DNA of 64,000 nt from Methylobacterium sp. E-045 (GTDB lineage: Bacteria; Pseudomonadota; Alphaproteobacteria; Rhizobiales; Beijerinckiaceae), in NCBI RefSeq assembly GCF_022829685.1, contig NZ_JAKSYE010000083.1, positions 43,879 to 107,878 of the forward strand, read 5' to 3'. Each line of letters opens with the position of its first letter. The stretch's first letter is position 1. Shown here in pieces: positions 33,406-41,700 of this stretch. The notes under the pieces are model-generated. The model was not told the origin of the DNA, did not search any database, and worked only from the letters and a program-made list of their open reading frames with translations. Position numbers and translations under genes: made by a program.

Positions 33406-35600
33406 CGCGAGCCGCCGCGGGGCGGGCGGCCGCCGCCGCCGGGCTTGCCGCCCGCGCCACCGCCGCGATTGCCGAACCCACCGGGCTTGGCCGAACCGCC
33501 GGGCCGGGACGAACCACCGGCCTTGAAACCGCCGGGCCTGCCCGTCCCGGCGGGTCTGCCCGATCCGCCGGGCTTGCTGGAGCCGCCGGGCTTGCCGAAC
33601 CCGCCGGGCTTGCCGCCCGGACGGAAGCCGCCGCGATCGGCGCCCGAGCGTTCGGCGCCGATGTCACGGTCGCCGCCCTGCCGGTCGTCGGAGCGGCCCT
33701 TGAAACCACCGGGCTTGAACCCGCCCGACTTGAACCCGCCGGGGCGGCCGCCACCGGGACGATCGTCGCCGCCGCGATGGAAGGCCGGCTTCTCGCTGCG
33801 GAATCCCGACGGCCTGTCGCCGCGCGGCTCGCCGCGATTGAAAGCCGGCCGCTCCGCCCGGTCGTTGACCCCGCCGCCGTCGCGGGGCTTGAAGCTGCGC
33901 GGGCGCTCGTCGCCGCCACGGGGCGGACCGCGCCGCTCGGCGCCGTCGGGCCGCCCGAAACCGCCGCGCGGAGCATCGTCCCGGCGCGGGGGCCTGGTGT
34001 CGCTGCGCGGGGGCCTGGCATCTCCGTCGAAACGGCGCTGCGGCGTCCGGGCATCGGTCTCCTCGCGACGGGCCGCCTTGGCATCGGATTGGCGCAGCGT
34101 CCGGACCGGGCGCTCGGCAGCGCCGGTCTCGTCACGGCGCGCACTTCGGTCGCGGCGATGCGGCTCGGGCGCCGGCTCCTGCGGGCTCGCCTTCAGGCGT
34201 TCCACCAGGACCCGACGCTCGCCGGTGTTGATGGCGCCGACGCGCTCGCGGCCTCGGGCTGCGGCGGCCTCGCGCTCGGCCTTGGGATCGGCGCCACGAC
34301 GGGGGATCTTGACCCGGCGCGTACCCTCCTCCTGCGGCGCAGCCTCTTCGGCGCGCCAGACCGAGCGGCGGGGACCGGCGCTGTTGCCGCCGGTGGGCAC
34401 CCGCGCCGGCTCGGCGGGCTTGCGCAGGGGACGGTCGCCGCCACGATCGCGCTCACCGCCGCGCTCGCCGCCGCGCGGGGCGTCGTCATAGCTGCGGCCG
34501 GCGCTCCGCGCCGCGGCCGCCGAGGCGCTGCGGGCGGGCTGCTTGGTCTGTTGCTGAGCCGCCTTCGGCGAACCGAACGGCGCGATCGGCTCGCGGTTGG
34601 GGCTGGTGAAATCGACGCCGGCCTGGTCGGCGAGGGTCGGACCCAGCTGCTCCTTGAGCACCTTGGTGCGAATCTCCTCGACGAGGCCCACTTCGAGGTC
34701 GCCGAGCTGGAACGGACCGAAGGACAGGCGGATCAGCCGGTTCACCGCCAGACCCAGATGTTCGAGGATGCGCTTGACCTCGCGGTTCTTGCCCTCGCGC
34801 AGGCCCAGCGTCAGCCAGAGGTTGTCGCCGGAGGCCCGGTCGAGGACCGCGTCCACCGGGCCGTAATCCATGCCGTCGATGGTGACGCCCTTGCGCAGCT
34901 TGTCGAGCTCGGCCTGGTTCGTGTCGCCATGCGCTCGGACACGGTAGCGCCGGAGCCAGCCGGTATCGGGATGCGCGATGACCTTGGCGAGGCCGCCGTC
35001 GTTGGTGAGCAGCAGCAGGCCCTCGGTGTTGATGTCGAGACGGCCGATGGCCACGACACGCGGCAGATCCTCTGGCAGGGCCTCGAAGACGGTCTGGCGC
35101 CCTTCCGGGTCGCGTGCCGTGGTCACGAGGCCCCGCGGCTTGTGATAGATCCACAGCCGGGTCCGCTCGCGGGCGGGCAGGGGCTCGCCGTCAACGGTGA
35201 TCTCGTCCGCATCCGTCACGTTGATCGCCGGCGAGGTCAGCACCTTGCCGTTGAGGGTGACGCGGCCCTCGCCGATCATCGCCTCGACGTCGCGGCGGGA
35301 CGCGATGCCGGCACGCGCGATGGCCTTGGCGATTCGGTCGCCCTCGGGAGTCGCCGCATCGGACTCACCGGAGGCGGCCGCCTCCACGGCCTTGGCCGCC
35401 GGCCTCGGCAGCGCCGCCTTCCGGCGCAAGGGGGCGTCTCCGCCCCTGGCCGGTGCGGCCCGGCGCGGGGCCGGCTGCTCTTCGGCGGACGGGCCGGGCA
35501 CGCCCGCATCGGTCGCCGGGGACCACGCTTCGCCGGAAACGGTGTTGGTCTCGGGCGCGTCCTCGGACCCGCCCGTCTGTTCGTCTGTCTTGTCGCTCAT
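33402..35600 (-). CDS. RluB/RsuA-family pseudouridine synthase with long Gly/Arg/Pro-rich tail
   Basis: This 732-aa protein has three parts. Residues 1-75 are a Pro/Ala/Glu-rich leader. Residues about 80-340 are an S4 RNA-binding domain (GIASRRDVEAMIGEGRVTLNG) and the catalytic domain with the Asp motif GRLDINTEGLLLLTND, plus GKNREVKRILEHLG. From about 380 to the end is a low-complexity basic tail, first Arg/Glu-rich, then tandem KPGG/RPGG/FGKPGG units ending in PPRGGSR. The start at ATG 35600 gives a hydrophilic leader. Isomerisation of a 23S rRNA uridine is expected. The RGG-like tail is unusual in length and may bind RNA or phase-separate (inference). Confidence 0.88.
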   Translation of the reverse strand: MSDKTDEQTGGSEDAPETNTVSGEAWSPATDAGVPGPSAEEQPAPRRAAPARGGDAPLRRKAALPRPAAKAVEAAASGESDAATPEGDRIAKAIARAGIASRRDVEAMIGEGRVTLNGKVLTSPAINVTDADEITVDGEPLPARERTRLWIYHKPRGLVTTARDPEGRQTVFEALPEDLPRVVAIGRLDINTEGLLLLTNDGGLAKVIAHPDTGWLRRYRVRAHGDTNQAELDKLRKGVTIDGMDYGPVDAVLDRASGDNLWLTLGLREGKNREVKRILEHLGLAVNRLIRLSFGPFQLGDLEVGLVEEIRTKVLKEQLGPTLADQAGVDFTSPNREPIAPFGSPKAAQQQTKQPARSASAAAARSAGRSYDDAPRGGERGGERDRGGDRPLRKPAEPARVPTGGNSAGPRRSVWRAEEAAPQEEGTRRVKIPRRGADPKAEREAAAARGRERVGAINTGERRVLVERLKASPQEPAPEPHRRDRSARRDETGAAERPVRTLRQSDAKAARREETDARTPQRRFDGDARPPRSDTRPPRRDDAPRGGFGRPDGAERRGPPRGGDERPRSFKPRDGGGVNDRAERPAFNRGEPRGDRPSGFRSEKPAFHRGGDDRPGGGRPGGFKSGGFKPGGFKGRSDDRQGGDRDIGAERSGADRGGFRPGGKPGGFGKPGGSSKPGGSGRPAGTGRPGGFKAGGSSRPGGSAKPGGFGNRGGGAGGKPGGGGRPPRGGSR

Positions 35601-35692
35601 CCCAGCCCCATAACAGAGCGGAGGCGCGGTTGCGAGCGATTGCGCGTGGAGCGGCCCGCCCTCCGCGCAAGGGGGCGTTGCGGCCACACATG

Positions 35693-35718
35693 AAAAAAGG
35701 CGGCCTCCCGGCCGCCTT
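35693..35718 (-). terminator. Intrinsic terminator of csbD-like gene
   Basis: AAGGCGGCC and GGCCGCCTT form a 9-bp stem with a 4-nt loop. Read on the minus strand it is followed by a run of six T (complement of 35693-35698), placing a strong terminator 35 nt after the csbD-like stop. Confidence 0.75.
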
Positions 35719-35752
35719 CTCGTGCGTATTCCCTAAAGTTCGGTGTCGAAGC

Positions 35753-35956
35753 TCAGAGCTTGCTCTTCACCGTATCGGCGGCATTCTTGACGCCGTCCTT
35801 GGCGTCGCCGACGGTCTTCTGGGCCTCGCCCTTCAGTTCCTGGGCCTTGCCCTCGGCCTTGAGCTTGTCGTTGTCCGTGGCATTGCCGATGCCCTGCTTC
35901 ACGTTGCCGACCGCTTCGTTGGCGAGACCCTTGATCTTGTCGGTGGTGCTGCTCAT
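35753..35956 (-). CDS. CsbD-family stress protein
   Basis: This 67-aa hydrophilic, Lys/Ala/Gly/Asp-rich protein shows the CsbD pattern: [18 protein letters not shown], then [20 protein letters not shown]. Such proteins are induced under general stress in many bacteria; no biochemical activity is known. AGGAGC lies 6 nt before the ATG at 35956. The gene stands alone with its own terminator and is abundant-protein-like in composition. Confidence 0.88.
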   Translation of the reverse strand: MSSTTDKIKGLANEAVGNVKQGIGNATDNDKLKAEGKAQELKGEAQKTVGDAKDGVKNAADTVKSKL

Positions 35957-36098
35957 CGTCTGCTCCTGAAAAGATCCTGCGGCCTTGCCGCGTCGGGAAG
36001 GAAACGGCTCGGTCGCCGCGAGGTTCCTGCCGGGCCGGATCACGGGGTCTCGACCCGGCCATTTTCTCAACGAAGACAGAAGCTTGGGCCCGACGATC

Positions 36099-36572
36099 AT
36101 GACTGCGCCCGTCTCCCCGAAGGCCGCGACGGACCCTCTGAGCCTCGCCTTCGATGCCGCCCGCCGCGCGGCCGACGAGGGAGAGGTGCCGGTGGGAGCC
36201 GTGATCGTGCGGAACGGCGCGATCCTCAGCGTCGCCCACAATCGCCCCCGGGCGCTCCGCGATCCCACCGCCCATGCGGAGATCCTGGCGATCCGCGCCG
36301 CCTGCGCCGCCATCGACGACGAGCGCCTGATCGGCTGCGACCTCTACGTCACCTTGGAGCCCTGTCCGATGTGCGCGGGCGCCATCTCGTTCGCGCGCAT
36401 CCGCCGGGTCTATTTCGCGGCCCTCGACCCGAAGGGCGGCGGGGTCGAGCACGGCCCCCGGGTCTTCAACCAGCCCACCTGCCACCATGCGCCGGACGTC
36501 TATGGCGGTCTGCGCGAGGCGGAGGCCGCCACGCTCCTGCGCGATTTTTTTCGCGATCGGCGGGAGGGCTGA
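36099..36572 (+). CDS. tadA: tRNA(adenine(34)) deaminase TadA
   Basis: This 157-aa cytidine-deaminase-fold enzyme makes inosine at the wobble position of tRNA-Arg(ACG). The zinc and catalytic motifs are THAEIL (His and Glu, about residues 57-62) and PCPMCAGA (two Cys, about 88-95). [13 protein letters not shown] is also typical. The ATG at 36099 gives the normal length. It is divergent from the csbD-like gene and 64 nt upstream of an SDR gene. Confidence 0.92.
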   Translation: MTAPVSPKAATDPLSLAFDAARRAADEGEVPVGAVIVRNGAILSVAHNRPRALRDPTAHAEILAIRAACAAIDDERLIGCDLYVTLEPCPMCAGAISFARIRRVYFAALDPKGGGVEHGPRVFNQPTCHHAPDVYGGLREAEAATLLRDFFRDRREG

Positions 36573-36636
36573 CGCACGGAGCCTTCCGGGTGCGGGAACG
36601 TTCGGCACAAGCGTCTCACGTGTCCGGAGATACCCC

Positions 36637-37338
36637 ATGGTCCCGACCTACCAGCGTGCCCTCGTCGTCGGCGCCGGGGAGGGCTTGAGCGCCTCCCTGG
36701 CGCGGCGCCTGTCCCGCGAGGGCCTTCGCCTCGGTCTGGCCTCGCGCTCCATCGGCAAGCTCGAAGGGCTGGCGGCGGAGACCGGGGCCGTCCTGCATTC
36801 CTGCGATGCCCTCGACCCTTCGGAGGTGGAGGCGCTGTTCGCCCGGATGGAACCGGCCCTCGGGGGCCCGCCCGACGTGGTGATCTACAATGCCAGCGGC
36901 CGGTTGCGCGGACCCGTCGCCGATCTCGACCCAGACGCGGTGCGTCACGCCCTGATGGTCTCGGCCTATGGCGGCTTCCTCGTGGCGCAGGCCGCCGCAC
37001 GACGCATGCTGCCGGGGCGCCACGGCGCGATCCTGTTCACGGGGGCGTCGGCGAGCGTGAAGGGCTATGCCGAGTCCGCAGCCTTCGCCATGGGCAAGTT
37101 CGCCCTGCGCGGCCTGTCGCAGAGCCTGTCGCGGGAGCTCCAGCCGAAGGGCATCCACGTGGCCCATGTCGTCATCGACGGCGGGATCCGGAGCGCCGCC
37201 CGCCCCGAGACCGCGGATGCCCCCGACAGCCTGCTCGATCCCGACGCCATCGCCTCGGCCTATTGGGACATCCTGCGCCAGGACCGCAGCGCCTGGACCT
37301 CCGAGATCGCCCTGCGTCCATGGGTGGAGCGGTTCTGA
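36637..37338 (+). CDS. Short-chain dehydrogenase/reductase family protein lacking the catalytic Tyr
   Basis: This 233-aa Rossmann protein has a modified nucleotide-binding loop (VVGAGEGLSASLARRL, about 10-25), the central YNASG motif (about 87-91, the N-A-G equivalent) and TGASAS at about 135-140, with the family serine. Where the Y-x-x-x-K pair is expected it reads FAMGK, so lysine is kept but tyrosine is replaced by phenylalanine. Either chemistry is altered or the protein has a non-enzymatic role. It is followed by an interspersed repeat. Confidence 0.82.
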   Translation: MVPTYQRALVVGAGEGLSASLARRLSREGLRLGLASRSIGKLEGLAAETGAVLHSCDALDPSEVEALFARMEPALGGPPDVVIYNASGRLRGPVADLDPDAVRHALMVSAYGGFLVAQAAARRMLPGRHGAILFTGASASVKGYAESAAFAMGKFALRGLSQSLSRELQPKGIHVAHVVIDGGIRSAARPETADAPDSLLDPDAIASAYWDILRQDRSAWTSEIALRPWVERF

Positions 37339-37343
37339 GGCGC

Positions 37344-37451
37344 CTAAGCAGGTTCGCGTCGGCAAGCCAACGCTTCACCCTGCTCAGCTCTTTGCTCTGT
37401 CGCAGGTTTTGATCGCAGAACCGGGGGCCACTTCCGCGAAACCTGCTTAGA
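37344..37451. repeat. Palindromic interspersed repeat element
   Basis: CTAAGCAGGTTCGCG at 37344-37358 is the inverted complement of CGCGAAACCTGCTTAG at 37436-37451 (one extra base). The inner right half, GATCGCAGAACCGG followed by GGCCACTTCC, has the layout of the short palindromic repeats scattered through Rhizobiales genomes. It sits exactly between convergent genes, where it could stabilise or terminate both transcripts. Family assignment is from memory and not verified. Confidence 0.55.
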
Positions 37452-37475
37452 GGGAGCCTCAGAACCGGCCGGCGT

Positions 37476-38954
37476 TCAGGCCGCCGCCAGCGGCTTCGAG
37501 ACATCCTCCAGGGACTTGCCCTCGGCGGCCGTGCCCCAGATCCCGCCGACGACGGCGGCGATCAGCATCAGCGCGGCACCGATGCCGTAGCCGATCAGCA
37601 CGTTGTCGCGGGATCCCGTCTCCACCAGGGCACCGAACAGGAGCGGGCCGGAGACGCCGCCGATGCCGGTGCCCAGCGCGTAGAACACCGCGATGGCGAG
37701 CGCCCGGATCTCGAGGGGGAAGGTCTCGGCCACGGTGAGATAGGCGGCGCTCGCGGCGGCGGAGGCGAAGAAGAACACCACCATCCAGGCCGCCGTCTGG
37801 CCGACGGGACCGAACACCTCGATCTTGAACAGGTAGCCGGTGATGGTGAGCAGCACCGCCGAGATGCCGTAGGTGAAGGCGATCATCTGGCGGCGGCCGA
37901 TCGTGTCGAACAGCCGGCCGAGCAGCAGCGGGCCGAGGAACGATCCCAGGGCGAAGGGCAGCAGGTACCAGCCGACATGGTCGCCCGGCACCCCGTAGAA
38001 GCGCTGGAGGACGAGGGCGTAGGTGAAGAACAGGGCGTTGTAGAAGAAGGCCTGCGCGATCATCAGGGCGAGGCCCACCAATGTCTGCTTGCGGTAGCCG
38101 AGCAGCATCGTGCCGAAGACTTCCTTGAGCGGCGTGTGGCTGCGCGTCTTCAGCTTCATGCGCTTGGATTCGTCGACGGGCGGCAGGGTGATGCCCTCGT
38201 CGGTGAAGCGCTTCTCGATACCGGTGACGACGCGGTCCGCCTCGGCGACGTAGCCGTGCGTGGCGAGCCAGCGCGGGCTCTCGGGAATCCAGGTCCGCAG
38301 CAGCAGGATCACGAGGCCGATGCCGCCGCCGACGAAGAAGGCGATGCGCCAGCCCCAGGCCGGGTCGATCATGCCGGGACGCAGCACGGCGATGGAGAGG
38401 AAGGAGCCGAGAGCCGCGCCGATCCAGAACGACCCGTTGATGACGAGGTCGGTCCAGCCGCGCACGCGGGCCGGGACGAGTTCCTGGATGGTGGAGTTGA
38501 TCGCGGTGTATTCGCCGCCGATGCCCGCGCCGGTGAGGAAGCGGAAGATGCAGAAGCTGTAGATGTTCCACGACAGGCCGGTGGCCGCGGTGGCGGCGAG
38601 GTAGAGGGCCAGCGTGATGAAGAACAGCTTCTTGCGGCCGATCCTGTCGGTGAGCCAGCCGAAGCCGAGCGCCCCGACCACCGCGCCGACGAGATAGGAG
38701 CTCGCCGCCAATCCGATATCGAACTCGGTGAAGCTCATCGGCTCGGCGCGCAGGGCGCCGACCAGGGAACCGGCGAGGGTGACTTCCAGCCCGTCGAGCA
38801 CCCAGGTGATGCCCAGCGCCACGATGACGAGGATATGGAAGCGTCCCCAGGGTAGCCGGTCGAGACGAGCCGAAATGTCGGTGTCGATCACCGTGCCCAT
38901 CGGAACCCGCTCAGGCGGGGCGGTGCCCGGCTTTGCCTCGACCATACTCGTCAT
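37476..38954 (-). CDS. MFS transporter (sugar-porter/aromatic-acid type)
   Basis: This 492-aa transporter has twelve membrane helices. The MFS motif lies between helices 2 and 3 (GWLTDRIGRKKLFF) and the equivalent in the second half is LLGRLFDTIGRRQM. GAGIGGEYTAINSTIQELVP in helix 4/5 resembles the PcaK/benzoate and NiaP-like transporters. An acidic residue lies in the first helix (WVLDGLEVTLAGS, the D-x-x-E pattern of aromatic/organic acid transporters). The ATG at 38954 follows ACGAGG. The substrate is unknown; no catabolic genes are adjacent. Confidence 0.85.
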   Translation of the reverse strand: MTSMVEAKPGTAPPERVPMGTVIDTDISARLDRLPWGRFHILVIVALGITWVLDGLEVTLAGSLVGALRAEPMSFTEFDIGLAASSYLVGAVVGALGFGWLTDRIGRKKLFFITLALYLAATAATGLSWNIYSFCIFRFLTGAGIGGEYTAINSTIQELVPARVRGWTDLVINGSFWIGAALGSFLSIAVLRPGMIDPAWGWRIAFFVGGGIGLVILLLRTWIPESPRWLATHGYVAEADRVVTGIEKRFTDEGITLPPVDESKRMKLKTRSHTPLKEVFGTMLLGYRKQTLVGLALMIAQAFFYNALFFTYALVLQRFYGVPGDHVGWYLLPFALGSFLGPLLLGRLFDTIGRRQMIAFTYGISAVLLTITGYLFKIEVFGPVGQTAAWMVVFFFASAAASAAYLTVAETFPLEIRALAIAVFYALGTGIGGVSGPLLFGALVETGSRDNVLIGYGIGAALMLIAAVVGGIWGTAAEGKSLEDVSKPLAAA

Positions 38955-39078
38955 CGACGCCTCGTTAACTCTCGGACACGATTGCTGTTGGCAATGAACA
39001 GCCAAGCCTCGGGGTTCCGTCGGCCTCTTTACCTATTCACGCTCCACTCATGGCGCTCGTCTCCGGGTGCCTCGACCG

Positions 39079-39333
39079 ATGAATACCCGTCTTCTCTCCG
39101 TCATCCTCGTCACGACCGTGCTCGCGGGCGCCGCGATCGCACCATCGCCCCTTCGCGCCGACGAGGCCTCGCACAAACCGCCGCGCGGGGCCGAAGGCTG
39201 GCGCCTGCGCCCCGCCGACGTGACGACGACGGGAAGCACCGTCGCCGCGGTCAAGGACCGCCCGACCGCCGACATCCCGGCGGAGCGGCGCACAGTGCGG
39301 GTGGTCTATCCCGGCCTCCTCGCCGACCGGTGA
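39079..39333 (+). CDS. Small exported protein, hypothetical
   Basis: This 84-aa protein begins with a typical signal peptide (MNTRLLSVILVTTVLAGAAI, cleavage near PLRADE). The mature part of about 53 residues is hydrophilic and Pro/Arg-rich, with no cysteine. I recognise no family; it is probably periplasmic. Confidence 0.6.
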   Translation: MNTRLLSVILVTTVLAGAAIAPSPLRADEASHKPPRGAEGWRLRPADVTTTGSTVAAVKDRPTADIPAERRTVRVVYPGLLADR

Positions 39334-39893
39334 GCCGCCGGCGCAGCGGTGCAGGGGCGTTTTGGACGGCGCGGATACGAGCCGCGCCGCCACGTCGACC
39401 ATTCGACGGTCGCTCGGCGACGGACGAGGGCAGTGGAAAGTGGGAAGTGGGCGGCGTCCGAGCACAGTCTCGCGCAGCGCACATGACGCTCCCCCGTGCG
39501 ACGCCCTCGAAATGACAGTCGTCGCCCATCCTGTCGAACGATGAAATGTAATCGTTCTTGGATCATCCGTGACATATCGGCAATAAAAACATCGAATACA
39601 TGAACATATACAAATATCGATCAATTTGACGAATGCTATAGCGTTATCTATAAATATACGCCAATCCATTGTTTTACTATATTAATAAATGTCCTGGAAC
39701 AATATTCTCGATGGAAGGAATTAGGCTGCGCAACTGAATAGGCTCATGCAACGATAGCATGTCGTCCGATTACATATCGATTCCCTGTTTTTGCTATGCG
39801 AGACCTTTATTTATACGAAAAATTGACTTTTCCAGTTGACGTTCTCGCAAGCCCCTGAGTTGCAGGGTCGCGGCTCACCGAGGACCGGAAACG
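39334..39893. other. AT-rich non-coding island
   Basis: This 560-nt stretch has no credible gene. The first 200 nt are GC-rich and include an 8-bp hairpin (CGGCGCGG 39367-39374 / CCGCGCCG 39382-39389). From about 39540 to 39840 the base composition falls sharply, with TATAAATATACG and CTATATTAATAAATG patches unlike any other part of the window. Two TTGAC units 8 nt apart (near 39826 and 39839) may belong to the promoter of the GGDEF gene. It could be a regulatory region, a small RNA locus or foreign DNA. Confidence 0.5.
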
Positions 39894-41618
39894 ATGCTGG
39901 GACGGCTCGCGGACAAGATCTCCCTGTGGCACCAGATCAGCCTGTTCGCCGGGGCGGTCGGCCTGTCCATCGTGGCCGCGAGCACGCTGGGCTCCGCTCT
40001 GCTGGCGCGCGGGCAGGCCACCGAGATGGCCCAGAACGCCCTGCTGCAGGTGGCGCGCTCCGTCGCCGATCGCCTGGACCAGGACATGGCCGAGCGCCTG
40101 CGCGAGATCCGCAACGTGGCTGCGCTCGATCCGCTGCAATCCCACTGGATGGAAGAGACCGGAAGTCTGCGCAAAGTCCTGCAGACGATGCAGAAGACCC
40201 TTCCGGACTATGCCTGGATCGGCTTTGCCGACGAGACCGGAAAGGTCCGCGCGGCGACCGGCGGCATCCTGGAAGGCGCGAATGTCGGGCAGCGCCCCTG
40301 GTTCATCGACGGGATGAAGGGCGCGGTCGCCGAGGACGTACACGTCGCGGCCCTGCTGCAGAGCCTGCTCAAACCCAATGCGGACAAGACTCCGTTCCGG
40401 TTCGTCGATTTCGCATCTCCCGTCACCGATGCGGCGGGCCGGATCATCGGCGTCCTGGGAAGCCATCTCAGCTGGAGCTGGGCGGACGTGGTGCGTCGCG
40501 AAGTCCTGTCCTCGCGCAGGCCGGAGCTGAAGGAGGAGATCGTCGTCCTCGACCGGACCGGCCGCGTGCTCCTGGGACCGGCGCTCGGGACCACACCCTA
40601 TTCACCCGCCGATCTCGCGGCGGGACATTTCATCGCGAGCGGCCCGGACGGCAAGCAGCTTGCCGCCATTTCCGCCACCCGCGGCCGGGGCGACTATACC
40701 GGTCTCGGATGGATCGTGGTCGCCCTCCAGCCGGTGGATACGGCGCTCGCGGGCGCCCATCGCCTCACTGTTCTCATCACCCTGATCGGCCTCGCCGCCG
40801 CTGCGATCGGCGCTGTCGGCATCTTCCTGGTGGTGACGCGCCTGACCCGCCCGCTCACCGACCTCACGGATGCGGTGGACCGGATCGGCCGTGAGCCGAA
40901 CGCGACGATGACGGAGCGGGTCCATGGCTCGCCCGAGGTGCTGCGCCTGTCCGCCGCCGTCCGATCCCTGCTGAGACGGATCGGCACCGCAGAGGCCGAT
41001 GCGCGCGACATCGAGAACGAAGCATCACGGGCCGTGCAGGCCGCGCAGGACCGGGTCAAGCGCATCGGAGCCGACCTCCAGGCCATGCAGCTCATCGCCA
41101 ACAGGGACGCTCTCACGGGCCTTCTCAACCGGCGCGCATTCCTGCCCCTCGCGAAGGAGGCGTTGAACGACTTCAAGCTCCAACGCCGCTCCATCGCGGT
41201 GCTGATGATCGACATCGACCATTTCAAGCGGGTCAACGACCGCTACGGCCACCCGGCGGGCGATGTGGTCATCCGCAAGGTCGGCTCCATCGTCAACGAC
41301 ACCATCAGGACGACGGACAAGGTCGCGCGTTTCGGCGGCGAAGAGTTCGTCGTCTTGCTCGTCGACAGCAGCGCCGTCGGCGCGGCGCTGATCGCGGAGC
41401 GCATTCGCCAGACCGTGGCCAGCACCGTGTTCGAGCCGGACAACAATCGCCTCCTGGCGACGATCAGCATCGGCATCGCCGCGGCGGAGCGATCCGACAG
41501 GGACATCGACCGCACCATCGAGCGCGCGGACCGTGCCCTCTACGAGGCGAAATCGCGGGGACGCAATTGCATCCACACCTTCACGGCGGACATCGCCGAC
41601 CTCAGATCGGTGGCATAG
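39894..41618 (+). CDS. Diguanylate cyclase with periplasmic Cache-like sensor and HAMP
   Basis: This 574-aa membrane protein has an N-terminal helix (about 14-38), a periplasmic sensor of the double-Cache kind (about 40-290; GQRPWFIDGMKG and SPVTDAAGRIIGVLG are typical), a second helix (about 297-318), a HAMP-like linker and a coiled coil. The C-terminal GGDEF domain begins at about 400 (NRDALTGLLNRRAF). The active site reads GGEEF and an inhibitory I-site R-T-T-D lies five residues before it, so it should make cyclic di-GMP with product feedback. The ligand is unknown. Confidence 0.92.
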   Translation: MLGRLADKISLWHQISLFAGAVGLSIVAASTLGSALLARGQATEMAQNALLQVARSVADRLDQDMAERLREIRNVAALDPLQSHWMEETGSLRKVLQTMQKTLPDYAWIGFADETGKVRAATGGILEGANVGQRPWFIDGMKGAVAEDVHVAALLQSLLKPNADKTPFRFVDFASPVTDAAGRIIGVLGSHLSWSWADVVRREVLSSRRPELKEEIVVLDRTGRVLLGPALGTTPYSPADLAAGHFIASGPDGKQLAAISATRGRGDYTGLGWIVVALQPVDTALAGAHRLTVLITLIGLAAAAIGAVGIFLVVTRLTRPLTDLTDAVDRIGREPNATMTERVHGSPEVLRLSAAVRSLLRRIGTAEADARDIENEASRAVQAAQDRVKRIGADLQAMQLIANRDALTGLLNRRAFLPLAKEALNDFKLQRRSIAVLMIDIDHFKRVNDRYGHPAGDVVIRKVGSIVNDTIRTTDKVARFGGEEFVVLLVDSSAVGAALIAERIRQTVASTVFEPDNNRLLATISIGIAAAERSDRDIDRTIERADRALYEAKSRGRNCIHTFTADIADLRSVA

Positions 41619-41700
41619 CCAACCCGCAGGATCCCGCCCGACCTCGGCTCGAGGCCGGCAAGGTCCATGCGGGTTCGACCGGGCCGCGGCCCCGGGGCCG

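Noticed and set aside
31555..34491. A 978-codon open frame on the + strand
   Set aside because: It runs antisense across three well-supported minus-strand genes (SPL-like, rsmD, pseudouridine synthase). Its product is low-complexity and is explained by the high GC and the repetitive tail of the synthase.
33777..35693. A 638-codon open frame on the + strand
   Set aside because: It is antisense to the pseudouridine synthase gene, whose S4 and catalytic motifs are clear. The + strand product has no recognisable domain.
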